A stretch of 41,390 nt of DNA from Plantago elongata (lineage: Eukaryota; Streptophyta; Magnoliopsida; Lamiales; Plantaginaceae): positions 1 to 41,390 of the forward strand of contig JAYMSP010000782.1 in the NCBI GenBank assembly GCA_036897095.1, given 5' to 3'. This document shows positions 24,501 to 34,775 of the stretch, piece after piece (within the stretch, counting starts at the first letter, position 1; every line of letters begins with the position of its first letter). Position numbers and translations under genes: made by a program. Under the pieces are notes generated by a model, which worked only from the letters and a program-made list of their open reading frames with translations, had not been told where the DNA came from and did not search any database.

Positions 24501-24880
24501 TGCAGACCCCTCCTCTGCTGCTCCTTCACAAGCCGAATGTACTTATCGGCATCCTCCCGCTCCATAGCCGGCCTAGAAGACGACGAGTCTCGCTTCACCT
24601 GCTCCTTCCGAATCCGCTCATTCAGCTGAGAAATGTCGTCCTGCTGTTCCACCGCAGCTGAAACCCTAGCCCGTCCCTTGCCGTTGACCTGTCTCTCAAG
24701 TAGCGGCGGAGACCATGGAGTGGAGGATAGTACAGCTCGAATTCTGAGTTGGTAACCTAGTCTCAGTGACGGCTTGTGGCTCAATTTGAAACGGAACAGA
24801 GGAGATGAGGCGGCGAGGAGGTGGCTGAAGTGTGGATGGACGGTGGGTTTGGGTGATGGTGAGGTGATTGTGAGGTTCAT
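18506..24880 (-). CDS. Chloroplast Mfd-like (TRCF) ATP-dependent DNA helicase, 13 exons, with a +1 frameshift in exon 6
   Basis: Minus-strand exons: 24880-24249, 23568-23343, 23094-22849, 22200-22066, 21596-21472, 20902-20762, 20695-20625, 20113-19952, 19850-19764, 19614-19441, 19226-19182, 19086-18730 and 18607-18506. All have GT-AG borders. Without the extra base the product is 833 aa, close to Arabidopsis At3g02060 (about 820), a predicted plastid relative of bacterial transcription-repair coupling factor. Visible parts are a Ser/Pro-rich transit peptide, a CarD-like RNA polymerase interaction domain at about 145-210 ([15 protein letters not shown]), Walker [10 protein letters not shown] (308-316), DEEQ box (410-413), SATPIPRT (436-443), the second helicase lobe with QLRGRVGR, and a TRCF C-terminal domain. 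The bacterial UvrB-like N-terminus is absent, as in other plant homologues. In exon 6 one extra base (TT at 20881-20880) turns CCT-GAG into CCT-TGA, ending translation after residue 462. All other exons and splice sites are intact, so this is either a sequencing or assembly error or a very recent null allele. Confidence 0.93.
20729..20746. repeat. (TG)n microsatellite in Mfd-like intron 6
   Basis: A short run of gt units lies in the 66-bp intron between exons 6 and 7. The intron happens to be free of stops in one frame, which makes the two exons look fused in a simple translation. Confidence 0.75.
21131..21505 (-). repeat. Tandem duplication (about 190 bp) carrying a copy of an exon end
   Basis: The block starting atcaattaatgtctac at 21131 recurs at 21327. 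Both copies run through tcataatggccacctttat and gcatgttcctc and into a splice-donor region. The right copy contains the true end of exon 5 (ccttgcatcacggaaccc, 21471 onwards). The left copy has a mutated version (ccatgcatcacggaatcc, about 21284-21301). So the last roughly 25 bp of exon 5 with its donor were duplicated downstream in the gene's own intron 5. Confidence 0.88.
22500..22720. other. Possible old repeat insertion in Mfd-like intron 3
   Basis: A run of repeated ggttcc / ggaacc words (for example ttccagttccaaat, aactggaacctc, cacggttccgtaacc) stands out from the AT-rich intron and resembles decayed transposon sequence. No family could be assigned. Confidence 0.3.
23921..23940. repeat. 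(AC)n microsatellite in Mfd-like intron 1
   Basis: An uninterrupted run of ca units in the 680-bp first intron. Confidence 0.85.
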
Positions 24881-25890
24881 TTTGAGCAATTTTTTTGGGC
24901 TATTTCGCCATGGAAATTGAAGGAGAAGAGAAGAGGTGTGAAGAAGAAGAAATGGGTTTTGGTTCAAAATCTATATGGCTCCCTCGTTATCTAAATTCTC
25001 GAGATATTTGCAGGAGTATTTTGCAAATACCTCCTTTATCTTTCTATTTTTAACCAAAATCCCACATTTTGTACTTCACTTTGAAATTTTGGCGGAAGAA
25101 AAGCGGGTTTGGGCAACTTTTCCCTCTGAAATCGATACCAATTGAGTCTAACATAAATAGGGCCTAGCGCTCGGTTTTAGATTACACGACATGCATAACT
25201 CGTTCTTTCACAGTCAATTTTATATATTATTCAATTAATTATTATAAAATCGATTAGTTATTCAGATATATAATATTGCGTCGTAATATATAACTCTGAT
25301 TTTGTATTACTAATTAATGTTATCTTTCCACCTGCCATGTGTAAAAAAATTAAAATAAATTCATTCCGCGCCACAACATTTTTTTTTATATTTTACATTT
25401 TATATTACCCTTTTCGTGCCATGTCATTAATGGTAACAAAGATGTGCTATTTGTGTCGGAAATTTAAACAAATCAAGCATTAATATAGTATTGAATTGTC
25501 GTATTCGTTCACGGAAATTATACGACAAAAATATCTGAACGAAGATTGTGCCAAATATATAACAATATAATATTGTAATTCTACTATTACTTTTGTAATC
25601 TTACTCTTTTTTCCAACTTAAAGATTAAGTATGAAGAATTCTTTCATAATAATGGTGTACATTATTCAAAATCTAACACAAGATTATATATATTACAATT
25701 TTACTTTTACTTTAGTAATATTACCTTCTTCTTTTTTATTCTTTTTAAAAAGAAAATGTGGAAAGTCTTTGAACCAATTATATCATTAGACTACTATAAA
25801 TAGCCCCCACATGCATCCTACATCTACAAACACTTATTTTCTAACTATTTACTTAAGAAGTAAGAACAATATCATTCAAAATTTGTGAAA
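24881..25890. other. Divergent intergenic region (about 1 kb)
   Basis: It lies between the Mfd-like start (-) and the DLNxxP protein start (+), so it must hold two promoters. On the plus side TATAAATAG at 25795-25803 is a convincing TATA box 88 bp before the ATG. No clear TATA box is seen on the minus side, as is usual for plastid housekeeping genes. Confidence 0.55.
25795..25803 (+). promoter_or_regulatory. TATA box of the DLNxxP protein gene
   Basis: TATAAATAG lies 88 bp upstream of the ATG at 25891 and is followed by a C-rich, A-rich leader. Position and sequence match a plant TATA box. Confidence 0.65.
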
Positions 25891-26358
25891 ATGAGCAATC
25901 CTTCCGAAGTAACATCTAAATTTCCATCCGAGCCATCAAAGGTTAAGGCTCAATCGTCTCAGGCTTCTGCTCCAACTTTGGCTCCATCTCTGAAATCAAT
26001 CCTGCCTGAAGAAATGTTGTTGTACCAACAAAAAAGAGGTAGGGAGGAATTTGTGTTTGCGGAGGAAGAGAGTGCTAGATACTCGAGTCGTCCATGGACT
26101 TCTGAACTCACGGATATCGAGTTTTCACAGGAAGAAATAGATGCTGAAGATCTCTTCAGTGATCTCCCTGATGCATTGGAGATTCCAGATGCTGGTAAGG
26201 AGGTGGTACCTGCAGAGCCTCCGGTCCCCGAGAGGGTACCACCCCCTGAGAGGAACAATCGATCCCCCGACCTTAACAATCATTGCAAGATTGTGTTGCA
26301 TGGGAACTACAAAACTATCGACCTCAACAAGACACCATCATCCGATGAGGATGAGTGA
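25891..26358 (+). CDS. Unrecognised acidic protein with C-terminal DLNxxP (EAR-type) motif, 155 aa
   Basis: A single exon from ATG 25891 to TGA 26356. A GTG two codons upstream is not a plausible plant start. I do not recognise the family. The N-terminal 40 residues are rich in Ser/Pro/Ala/Lys. The middle (about 40-105) is strongly acidic with a possible amphipathic segment (SILPEEMLLYQQKRGREEF). Then comes a Pro/Glu-rich stretch (EPPVPERVPPPER). The C-terminus reads KTIDLNKTPSSDEDE. DLNKTP matches the DLNxxP form of the EAR motif, which in plants recruits TOPLESS-type co-repressors. No DNA-binding domain or signal peptide is visible. The size, composition and terminal motif suggest a small intrinsically disordered adaptor or repressor in the nucleus; that is inference. 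Confidence 0.75.
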   Translation: MSNPSEVTSKFPSEPSKVKAQSSQASAPTLAPSLKSILPEEMLLYQQKRGREEFVFAEEESARYSSRPWTSELTDIEFSQEEIDAEDLFSDLPDALEIPDAGKEVVPAEPPVPERVPPPERNNRSPDLNNHCKIVLHGNYKTIDLNKTPSSDEDE

Positions 26359-27051
26359 ACAAGTGGGATATATCACAAATAATACCAACTATTATATTTG
26401 GCTAGCTCCCTATCCTTTTAACAATTGCATTTGAGTCACATAAAAGTTTGTCTTCTAAAAGTTATATTTAAGTAATAAGAATTGGAGCTAATAAGTGTGT
26501 ATTTCATTTGGTGACCCTCTACAATTATATTAAATATGAGTTGCTAAATTACAACATTATATAAATATATATATAAAATTCTCTGAATTAAAACATTATA
26601 TTAATTCAGATTATACCTCTTTTTCATATAATTGGTGCAAAAATGTTTGTACTTCTATTCATACATAATTAAAATGATATAGTAATGGTAGATTAAATAA
26701 GTTTACACACACATATATCCTTTAGTTGTTATGATTATAATTATTAATTTATAACCTAAAAATTGCATGTGGACTGCAGTGCAGAAGCTTCATGTGTATA
26801 AATGACCGAGTGATTGTTTAGTATACAATTTGAATTAACAAAATTCAATGTACAATTATTGCATAACAATCAGACCCTCCTTATTCTTTATTTTCAACCT
26901 TTGGTTTATCCTTGTTCTGAGTTTTCCTCTAAAAAAAACTCATCTCCAGATCTCTCATATGTATCCCTAGTTCTTAGTTTCCTTTAATTAACCAAATAAA
27001 CATTTGTTAATCATTAACCTCTACAGTCTTCTACTTAATTCATGCCAGAAT

Positions 27052-27183
27052 ATGCAGCTGCTTCACTCCGCCATTAAAATTAAATGGTTGCTGCTTCAAT
27101 CCGCCGTTAAAATGGCAGTAGCTCAAGGTTTCTTCAGGAAGTTTCGGAGAGGTTTTAAACAAAATAGGATGGGGTTGTGTTAA
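27052..27183 (+). CDS. Candidate small cationic peptide, 43 aa (uncertain)
   Basis: ATG at 27052 to TAA at 27181. The peptide has a hydrophobic first half (MQLLHSAIKIKWLLLQSAVK) and a basic second half (FFRKFRRGFKQ) ending in Cys. The first half is built from an internal DNA repeat (ctgcttcactccgcc / ctgcttcaatccgcc followed by attaaaat / gttaaaat). Local base composition is less AT-rich than its surroundings. I recognise no family, and a frame of this length can arise by chance. Confidence 0.25.
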   Translation: MQLLHSAIKIKWLLLQSAVKMAVAQGFFRKFRRGFKQNRMGLC

Positions 27184-27589
27184 GGTTAACTTTTTATATT
27201 TATATTTATATTTTTATATATATTTTTATGTCCTATATATTATTCAAATTAATAGATTCAACGGCTAGATTGGTAAATTAATCAGTACGATTATGTTTGA
27301 TTGTCGTACACAACAAAAAGTAGTTGTATATAAAATCAACGGTTAAGAATTTTAATGATAATACGACTACTATCTCACCCAATAATCTATTGATGCCGAT
27401 AAGAATTTTATTTAAGAGTAAATTATATAGTAAATGTTATTAGAGAGAAATTTTAGATTGTGACCGGATAATATAATATTTACTTAATATAGTATACTTT
27501 ATTAATTATTTTAGACTAAAATAACATTTTCAATCTAATTTGGTCAATGGTGGATGGAATTCATTGTCTTCAGTTATCCCAAAATGATA

Positions 27590-28218
27590 TTTCAAGGGAC
27601 GGGCTCACATCCACACAAGGGCCGCAATCGCTGCCCCTTAATTCTAAACATGAAATGTATATTTTACCCCTTTTAAAAATTTAATAAAATAGTCATATAT
27701 AAGTAAGAAAGAATTATGAGAAAAAATGACACAGCTCAACTGGCGCACCTATATTTAGGAAGTACCAGATTTTCGAACCATTTTGTTTATATGTTTTTCT
27801 CCTCATTTACTTCACATTTTTCATTGTTTTATTTTTCTGTAACATTTTTTTTATTGTTTCTCTCTTTTTTTTTCCTTTTACTTTACATTTCACAATCATA
27901 TTTATTTCTTTATTTTTATATTCATCTTTATTTCATTTAACTCTCTTTGTTTCTTTATTTTTTCTATTTAATGATAAATTTATTTACTTAATATACTTAA
28001 ATTTTATTTTATTCAATCTAAACAAAGCTATGTTGTATATCTAGTTCCTTTATTTTATGAGTACATAATTTAAAAAGTTACAGTCTAAACATTATTCTAC
28101 ACTATGAATTTTGAAAACGTAATTTTCATTAGTCACTAATTATGATGAAATTTTTTTAATTAAATTTATTGTAAAAAAATTCACTACCTCACATATATTT
28201 CTGCGTCCGTCCTTGAAA
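27590..28218. mobile_element. Element of about 630 bp with terminal inverted repeats
   Basis: The left end TTTCAAGGGACGGGC (27590-27604) is mirrored on the right by TTTCAAGGACGGACGC read on the minus strand (28218-28203). The inside is AT-rich with a long pyrimidine tract and no transposase. Around 27727-27785 lie A-box-like (cagctcaactggc) and B-box-like (gattttcgaacc) words, so a SINE head may have inserted or been captured. Confidence 0.5.
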
Positions 28219-28311
28219 TTCCGCTACATGCAATATGTGGTATTTAGATTTTGTTTATATAATGTTTTAAATGTCACATGCTACAAATTTAGATAGTAGA
28301 ATAATGATTCT

Positions 28312-28440
28312 AAGGCCGTGTTTCTTTCAGATGAAATTTAAATGAACTGAACTGAATCGAATTTTAATTAAATTAAATTGAACTGAATTAAATTTAATTA
28401 TATTAAATTAAAGTGGAGTAATTTTATTTTAAATATAACA
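28312..28440. repeat. AT-rich repeat with gaactgaa words, related to 33640-33770
   Basis: The block beginning ggccgtgtttctttc and continuing with gaactgaactgaa and aaattgaactgaa resembles the A/T-rich block at about 33640-33770 (caactgaattgaactga, aaattgaacgaact). Both look like remains of one MITE-like family; boundaries are uncertain. Confidence 0.35.
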
Positions 28441-29366
28441 TAAAACCCTCAGTTATAACATGGGTTAGACCAAAAATGGGAATTGTGGAATTGGTGAGGG
28501 TGGTGAGGTAGTTTTTATGATATTGCCTTTCCCACTAGTTTTCAATTTATTAAATTAATTTTGGCATGTACAATGTTGATTGTTCTACTCAATAAAGCTA
28601 ATTGAGAAGGTAGGTGGAATTAAAAATATAATTTTTAACATATTTATTTAACTTCTTAAACCAATTAAATTTTTAGCTAGTTTGTTTAAAACTACATACT
28701 TACGTGTAATGAACCTTTTTTATTAAAAATATTCTATTTAAAAAGCTGTACATTTACATAATAAATTTTTCATAAAAGAATTTATAAAGCTAAAAAGTTA
28801 ACTGAAAGATTATTGGTACTATAAACATGTGGAGGACCGATATGTGGAGTCGTGGACAATGCAAACGATCAAGTTGAAATCGATATTTTGATCATGAAAA
28901 TCAATGTTTGAGAGATGACCAGGTTCATTCGTATATTTTAAGTAGATTTAAATTAAAATTGTACATGTGGGTGAGATCCATAAAGGTTTTGCTTTCAACA
29001 TCTCAAAAATTCATGTAATTAATTTTAAACCAACTTGGTTTAGATCTTTTGCTCTACTTAACAGATATTTTTAGTATGTTTATAGAGCATTTATCAAGAA
29101 TTTAAACTATAATTTTGAATCAAGATATAATAAGAATTTATCATTAGTAAACTTCATCTGGAACATGATTTTAGCAAGAGTAGCAAACATATATAATCAA
29201 GCTACTCTTGAAACATTCAACAGAGAATGCAACAGCAAAAAATTTATCACCTGCCATCTTTCACAGTGACAGACAAAATCAACTGTTGCACCGAACAAGT
29301 TAGGAAATTTAATTAAACTGCATCGGGTATATATTATTCTTCTTGTTATTATGCTCCTGAGTGACA

Positions 29367-29789
29367 TCACATGTTCCTGGGGGAGCTTCTAGTCCTCAGG
29401 ATCCTCGTCATTGCATATGCAAGCGACATGGCAGGGTTGCTGATGGTTTTGCTGAACGATCTGCACACCTTTAAGTGAGCGTTCAGTGCATCTTCACGTA
29501 CCAGATTGCGTATTCCTCCAAGCTTGTATGACTCTTCGTTGACTGCCTCCGAACACAAGCCACATACCCATTTACCATAGAAACGAGCCCTTGTATTCTG
29601 AATGTAGGCCTTACTGCAGTGTTCAGTTAAGCCGCAGCAATCACAATTGATCTCGTTGATGTCAGTAGCTGAAGCTGTGTGAGTTGGAAACCTCAGATCC
29701 ATGTACCTGAATACGCCCTTGTCATTCGGGATGTTTGTTCTTTGGAACATGTCCAATGACAATCTCCTTGTGTTCCTGTTTGACATCAT
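29367..29789 (-). CDS. DUF1677 family protein, single exon, 140 aa
   Basis: ATG at 29789-29787 to TGA at 29369-29367. The start is a double ATG (MMSN), either of which could be used. The centre carries the Cys-rich signature of plant DUF1677 proteins: C49, C51, C52, C58, then an Arg/Phe-rich linker, the motif GKWVCGLC with C76 and C79, and SEAV. This probably forms a zinc-binding fold. The C-terminal half (CRSFSKTISNPAMSLAYAM) is also typical of the family. The length matches. Function is unknown; relatives are often stress- or senescence-responsive. A TATA box (CTATATATA on the minus strand, about 29866-29858) lies about 70 bp upstream. Confidence 0.9.
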   Translation of the reverse strand: MMSNRNTRRLSLDMFQRTNIPNDKGVFRYMDLRFPTHTASATDINEINCDCCGLTEHCSKAYIQNTRARFYGKWVCGLCSEAVNEESYKLGGIRNLVREDALNAHLKVCRSFSKTISNPAMSLAYAMTRILRTRSSPRNM

Positions 29790-29857
29790 TTTTTCAGTTT
29801 CTTTGTTTGTTTGTTTGTTGTTTGGAATCGGTCTGGGAAAGTAGTTTCTTGAACTGG

Positions 29858-29868
29858 TATATATAGAG
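29858..29868 (-). promoter_or_regulatory. TATA box of the DUF1677 gene
   Basis: TCTATATATAC on the minus strand lies about 70 bp upstream of the ATG, a typical position for a short-leader, intronless plant gene. Confidence 0.6.
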
Positions 29869-30831
29869 GAAGATCAAAACAGAAAGTAGGTAAAGTTAAT
29901 GCAAATTGAACGTGCTACACAATTTGCATTGTCATAAAGAGTTAAAAAGAAAGTATGGTTCTTGATTTTTTATCACAGGTTGGCTAACCGACTCCACGAA
30001 TTCATCAAGAGACAACTTTTGACATTTTGGGAAAATACTGTTTCATTGGATTTTTATGGCGAGTTGTTGGTAGTTACAGCAACATGTTAGTCGACTTATC
30101 AGATAGGATTTCACTGTGAACAAAAGATAAGGTGATTGTGATTGCCTTTCTCCTTATCCATGTGATTATTATCTGTATTTCCTCTTCACCAGCTTTTAAT
30201 GCTGTCAATGAAATTGCTAATCTGCCCTCCTTTGTGGATGTATGGTTCTTGTTCGAGTCCATGCCTAGTGCAACTACTGGACACAAAAACATTGGGGCCC
30301 AAACCCGCCTTTCAATGTTTGAAATACGGAGATGCTTTCACACCCATCGGTTTATGCGATATCTGAAAGCTAGCTACAAATAAGCGGATCCTTTGCTGAA
30401 AGATGCTGAGAACACAGAAGCTCTCATTTGATAAGGGGCCTTGTTCTAGCGTAAAAGCTCAAACATGTTGCATGAAATGCTCAGGTAAACTCTAATGAGG
30501 CCTCGTTGAAAGGCACCGAGAACAATTAAGGAAATTTGTTCCAGTCGAGGCATAATAAACACTCGTTTACATCCACGAAATTGGTTGATCATGTAATATT
30601 ATAACTTGTAACAGATAAGACTTGATAGATGTAGAATTTCGGAAACCAAAATCCCCATGCTTTATATAGCACAAAACACATACTACAATAACACCTGGTA
30701 AGGTGTACAAGTCTACAAACAACAGCCAACAGGCATTATAAATGAGAGCATAGAAGAACCATGCTCTTGATGTAGTAACCAAGTAAATACAGAAGCCGAT
30801 CAGATCTTGGCTTTTGTAAATTCAAACGACC
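29869..30831. other. Intergenic DNA, about 960 bp
   Basis: It lies between the DUF1677 promoter and the 3' end of the 512-aa protein gene. An 83-codon frame at 30132-30383 (+) begins with a hydrophobic run but shows no family resemblance and no supporting promoter. The part from about 30600 to 30831 is probably the 3' untranslated region of the minus-strand gene. Confidence 0.45.
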
Positions 30832-33363
30832 TTACATGTCAAAGAAAGGGTTATATTTAAACCCCTTGTCGATGCTGCTATTATTAAAAGATGCTCGAGC
30901 ATTCTTTGACGTAGAGAACCTCGTCTGCTTCATAGAGTACGAGTGGTCCTGCTGAGGAGCAAACAGATTCGGATGTGCATTTTCTTCATCGTCATCAAAT
31001 GTGGTCCATCGCTTCGAGTTGTTTTTCTCCCTAGTTAAAGCACGAGAACTTCCCATTTCACTGATGTGGTCCTTGAATTCTTTCCTGACCACATCTAGTA
31101 CAACTTCTCCATACCTGTCACACCAAGGCCTATTGGCCAAAACAAAAAAGTTGGGACCATTATTGATCAGTTAAGTTATCAACAACTTGATGTAAAAGGC
31201 TGATTTCAGAGCTATATCATCACGTTTCAGTCAACAACTATTGCACTAGTTGAACATTGAATTACGAAAGTGAAAACAGATCAATGAAGAACGCGTAAAA
31301 AAAAATCTTTATATCATCAAGTTTTCATTCAACAACTAATGCACTAGTTGAACATTGAATTACGAAAGAGAAATGGAGCAATTATGAACACGTAAACAAG
31401 AACCTTGAGCCAATGGTATAGTTAGTTGGAGTTTTAACTTACTTCGGTAAGAACTTTTTAAGGTCAGTGTTGTCAACTGGAAGCCGAGTTGAAATCGCTT
31501 CAATTTGATCATCACTGCGAATTCAGATACTATCAAAATATGTACACTGGTCACTGGTAAGTACGAGTCCTAGAATTCAAATCTAAAATTGAAATGCTTA
31601 CGATAGCGAATAATTTGGATCTTTCACACGCAGCTCCATCTGGATTCGAGATAGTTCCCTCTTAATGTTGTCTCCTAGTACCTACGAGACAAGCAATTGC
31701 AAATCAGAAGCAGCTAAATGAAGTATCCTTGCTGCTGAAGCTCTAAAATACACTTGTACTCAGATATCAAAGAGTTGAAATTTCAAGAAATAAGTTTAAT
31801 TTTAGACCTTATCAACAAAGAAATCTGTTGGTGCACCAGTAGGATGCAGTTTCCTCTTCATTTCTGTAGTGTTCGGTCCTTCGCCTAACGGGTTTTCAAC
31901 AAGGCAGCCAGTGTAACTGAGGCCATCAGACTTTTCTATTAGCGACAATGGAGCCGTTTCATCCTCGGTTTCATTCTTCTTCCATTTCATAAGTCCATCA
32001 AAACCCCAAGTTTTCTTCTTCGCCTTTTCCTTTTCCCCGTTAACTATGTTACAATCATTGTCATTGTTTCCATTGCCCTCCCTCTGAAATAAGGTCCTAA
32101 ACGGTTTCTTTTTCACTTTCTCACTTCCACTCTTCTTCACAACTGGAGAGCTTTCCATGAGAATAGACCTTGGTTCACTCTCTTTCTCGCTACGACAGTT
32201 CCAAAACGGATTCTCAGCCGAACTATAAACTTCACTCCCTTGAAACCTCACATTTGATCCCTCAAACTTCTCCTCCAACTTTCGGTTTTTATCCGGTGTG
32301 ACAAAACCAAAAGCAGAAGCAGCCCCTTTCATTTTCTTTAATGAAGGGGCTTCTCTCGGTTTGTGCTTCGGCTCGGGTCTGGCTAAGCTTTTCTCGTCTT
32401 TCAGATCAATGACGGACCATTCGTCATTTGAATTCGTCTTTTGTGGCCCAACTGTTACATCACTGGCCTCAATCTCAGCTCCTTGAACAGCTAATCTTTG
32501 CAACAGAGGCCTCTTTGATGTATGGTACTCATCTTCTGATATGCATTTCGCATAAAGCAACTCCTATTACCAAGAAACTCACTTTCAACAATTTGCCTAA
32601 ACAAGTTTAGAGTATACAGTTCCTAAAAGCAATCACTAACCTCACACCAAACCCGATTTCGATTAAGACTAAATCTGCTCGATGATCAAAGCTAATGGAA
32701 CTTTTTCAATTACTTGGAGAAAACCTAACAAGCATTAAACACAACTTACCATAAATATAAATAGCCGTTAAACAGTTAGTTAACCTTCCTACTAAGTACT
32801 AATGGCTATTTCTATTTATAGCAAGTTAGCAACCAAGTCTAATTCTAATTCATATGTACTACCAAATTTAAATGCTTGAGAAAGCCTAAAAGTATCCTAA
32901 GAAAAAACCATACAGGCTGCTACAGATTATCCCCAATTCATTCCGATTTACGACGTAAACTCTAACAATTTCAATTAATCGAAACAAAAACACGGAATGA
33001 AATAATCAAAGCTATAACATTAACGGTCACCTGCAAGAAAATCAGCTTATCCCTTAAAATCAAAGCCGGCTCATAATCCAAATGCGAAGCGACTAGCGTC
33101 TCAAGAAGGTGGGTCCTGAAAACAGAGACCTCTGTTTCAGGCAAAATCCCCTCCTTACTCAAACCCATGAGCTTGTGTATCTGGTGGAACGACTCCTGCT
33201 GCCATTTGATGTTATCGGACTGTTGCTGTGACAGGCGCTGCTCGGCAGCTGCGATAGCTGGGAGACGCTTCTTCTTGAATGAGAAAGGAATGATGTTCTT
33301 GCAAATCGAGGTGATCGAATCGTGCAGAGATGAGTAGTAAGTTGGTGTATATGTGTGAACCAT
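30832..33363 (-). CDS. Plant-specific protein of unknown function, five exons, 512 aa
   Basis: Minus-strand exons: 33363-33031, 32563-31808, 31681-31602, 31514-31443 and 31129-30832. All junctions are GT-AG and the frame stays open to TAA at 30834-30832. The N-terminal 111 residues look helical: LHDSITSICKNIIPFSFKKKR, then a Gln-rich stretch and RDKLIFLQ running into ELLYAKCISEDEY across the first junction. The second exon is a long, charged and probably disordered region with Lys-rich patches (KKMKGAASAFGFVTPDKNRK, EKVKKKPFRTLF, KEKAKKKTW) that could be nuclear localisation signals. The C-terminus has a compact conserved-looking block (KPWCDRYGEVVLDVVRKEFKDHISEM) followed by a Ser/Asn/Asp-rich tail. 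I recognise it as resembling uncharacterised plant proteins but cannot name it. No enzymatic motif, signal peptide or membrane segment is visible. Confidence 0.85.
31229..31420. repeat. Imperfect tandem duplication inside intron 4 of the 512-aa protein gene
   Basis: The block around tgcactagttgaacattgaa occurs at about 31241 and again at about 31339, a period of roughly 98 bp. Both copies continue into attacgaaag and, further on, into a/g-rich DNA with gaac-cgtaaa words. It is non-coding. Confidence 0.85.
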
Positions 33364-33829
33364 TTTTTTGTTTCCTGAATTTTAGGGATTCTGTGTGGAT
33401 AAATATTGTTTTGTAAGATTGGATTGATAGGAGAAGAATGGAAGATGAAGATGGTTCAATTGAGCAGGTTGGTGTAAGAGTGTAAAATTTGAATTAAGGG
33501 TTTTTGTGCTTTAGAATCAAACGGTCGGTTGGAACTAGCCGTTGGGTTTTTTAAAACGTTGGTTTTGGTTGAAACGGCAGCGTAGCTTCCTTTTTATATA
33601 GTTCATACACATTTATTTTGTCTTTTTTTCTCTTCGAATTTAACCGAACATAATTCAACTGAATTGAACTGATAGGAATTAAAATTTACTATAATAAATT
33701 GAACGAACTTAAAGTTAAATTGAACTATAACGTAAAAAATAACTACATAAAATTGAATTTAGTTAAATGGATCTGATTCACACTGAAATTAATGAGTTTC
33801 TCGGTGAAAAGCACATAAGTTTAAGTACA

Positions 33830-33936
33830 TATAAAAGGTGATAACGAAGAGTAACTCAGTTGGTAATACATTTCACCCATGATCAATAGGTTGGGTTTCA
33901 AGTCCGTTTAGAAAAAGAAAATTAGTATAAAAGATG
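33830..33936 (+). mobile_element. tRNA-derived SINE (copy 2)
   Basis: An 85-bp body at 33841-33925 carries the A-box-like AGTAACTCAGTTGGTAA and the B-box-like GGGTTTCAAGTCC, then an A-rich tail (agaaaaagaaaa). It is flanked by an 11-bp direct repeat with one mismatch, tataaaaggtg at 33830-33840 and tataaaagatg at 33926-33936. Same family as the copies at 7074 and 35329, inserted in plus orientation. Confidence 0.85.
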
Positions 33937-34102
33937 TGGAAAAATAATGACAAAATCTATAAAGTTGATATCGTTTTGTTAGATATGTAGGTTCATTGTT
34001 ATACTGTATGAAGTTCTGTGTAATGAGGGGTTACTTGTTTATCGATCCCCTTCGATATCAATATTAAATATATGTTCACCATATTTCAAATAATAAAAGT
34101 AG

Positions 34103-34347
34103 AAATGTAAAAGAATTACTTACAAAATAAAATAAATTATGGTAAATAGTAAAAGTTAATATTTAATTATCATATTAAAAAGTAAGTAATATTTAATATT
34201 AATCTTTTATTTAATTTTCCTTCCAATTATATTACTAATTTTCTTAAAGTCAACCCCCGAAACTTTCACATTTTAAGAAACAAGCCCCAATGTTATGATT
34301 TTTTTTAACAAAAAAAGTACAACAATATATAGTCGTGGCAAGATATT
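34103..34347 (+). repeat. Dispersed repeat of about 245 bp, copy A
   Basis: From aaatgtaaaagaattactta to agtcgtggcaagata, this block is about 97% identical to 37551-37793 in the same orientation, differing by a 3-bp gap, a 1-bp gap and a few substitutions. It is AT-rich and non-coding. It could be a nonautonomous element or a solo terminal repeat. Confidence 0.9.
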
Positions 34348-34775
34348 ACTACTCAAGAAATGATTTTTTATATAAAATATTGATAAAATATGAAAAATAA
34401 CACATGAATAATAACAAGTTTTCTGAAAAATCGACTGTATAAGCAAAAAAGTAAATTAGCACTAAAATAAGGTAGCACGAAATGCCGAAAACTCACCGGA
34501 ATTAACTAAGTACACCCGCCCCTGATTATGCCTAGCCAATATACATATTGTGATGATTGAATAAAACCTATCACATAAATATTGTATACTTCTTGTCAAA
34601 ATCATATTACTTTCTGGGAAATTATGGAAGCAAAAAAGAATCAATTGTTTTCTTTTTAGGAGTTTACCAAGACCAAGTAATACTTTTCAAATAATAAATC
34701 ATTACGTGTAGAATTCTATTAAAATCAGAATTGGAAAATAAAATTGAAGAACAACTTTCTTCTTCCGTTATCAAA

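Larger units (their letters stand above)
26359..29366. other. 3-kb AT-rich intergenic region with transposon remnants
   Basis: It contains a candidate 43-aa reading frame (27052-27183), an element bounded by inverted repeats (27590-28218) with an internal tRNA-like segment, and an AT-rich repeat rich in gaactgaa words at about 28312-28440. The rest is low-complexity A/T DNA where no gene was recognised. The last 200 bases are the probable 3' region of the DUF1677 gene. Confidence 0.5.
33364..34775. other. 1.4-kb intergenic region with one SINE and one dispersed repeat
   Basis: It holds the leader and promoter of the 512-aa protein gene (33364-33600), an AT-rich repeat with gaactgaa words (about 33640-33770), SINE copy 2 and the first copy of a 245-bp repeat. 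From about 34350 to 34775 lies the upstream region of the C2-domain gene, without a clear TATA box. Confidence 0.5.

Noticed and set aside
24881..24967. N-terminal extension of the Mfd-like protein by 29 residues
   Set aside because: The extension begins at TTG, not ATG. The ATG at 24880 fits the transit peptide and the homologues.
30132..30383. 83-codon frame with hydrophobic N-terminus
   Set aside because: No family resemblance, no promoter signal, and base composition like the surrounding intergenic DNA.
34731..34775. Longer start for the C2-domain protein
   Set aside because: It depends on a TTG codon. The ATG at 34776 directly precedes the C2 domain as in related proteins.
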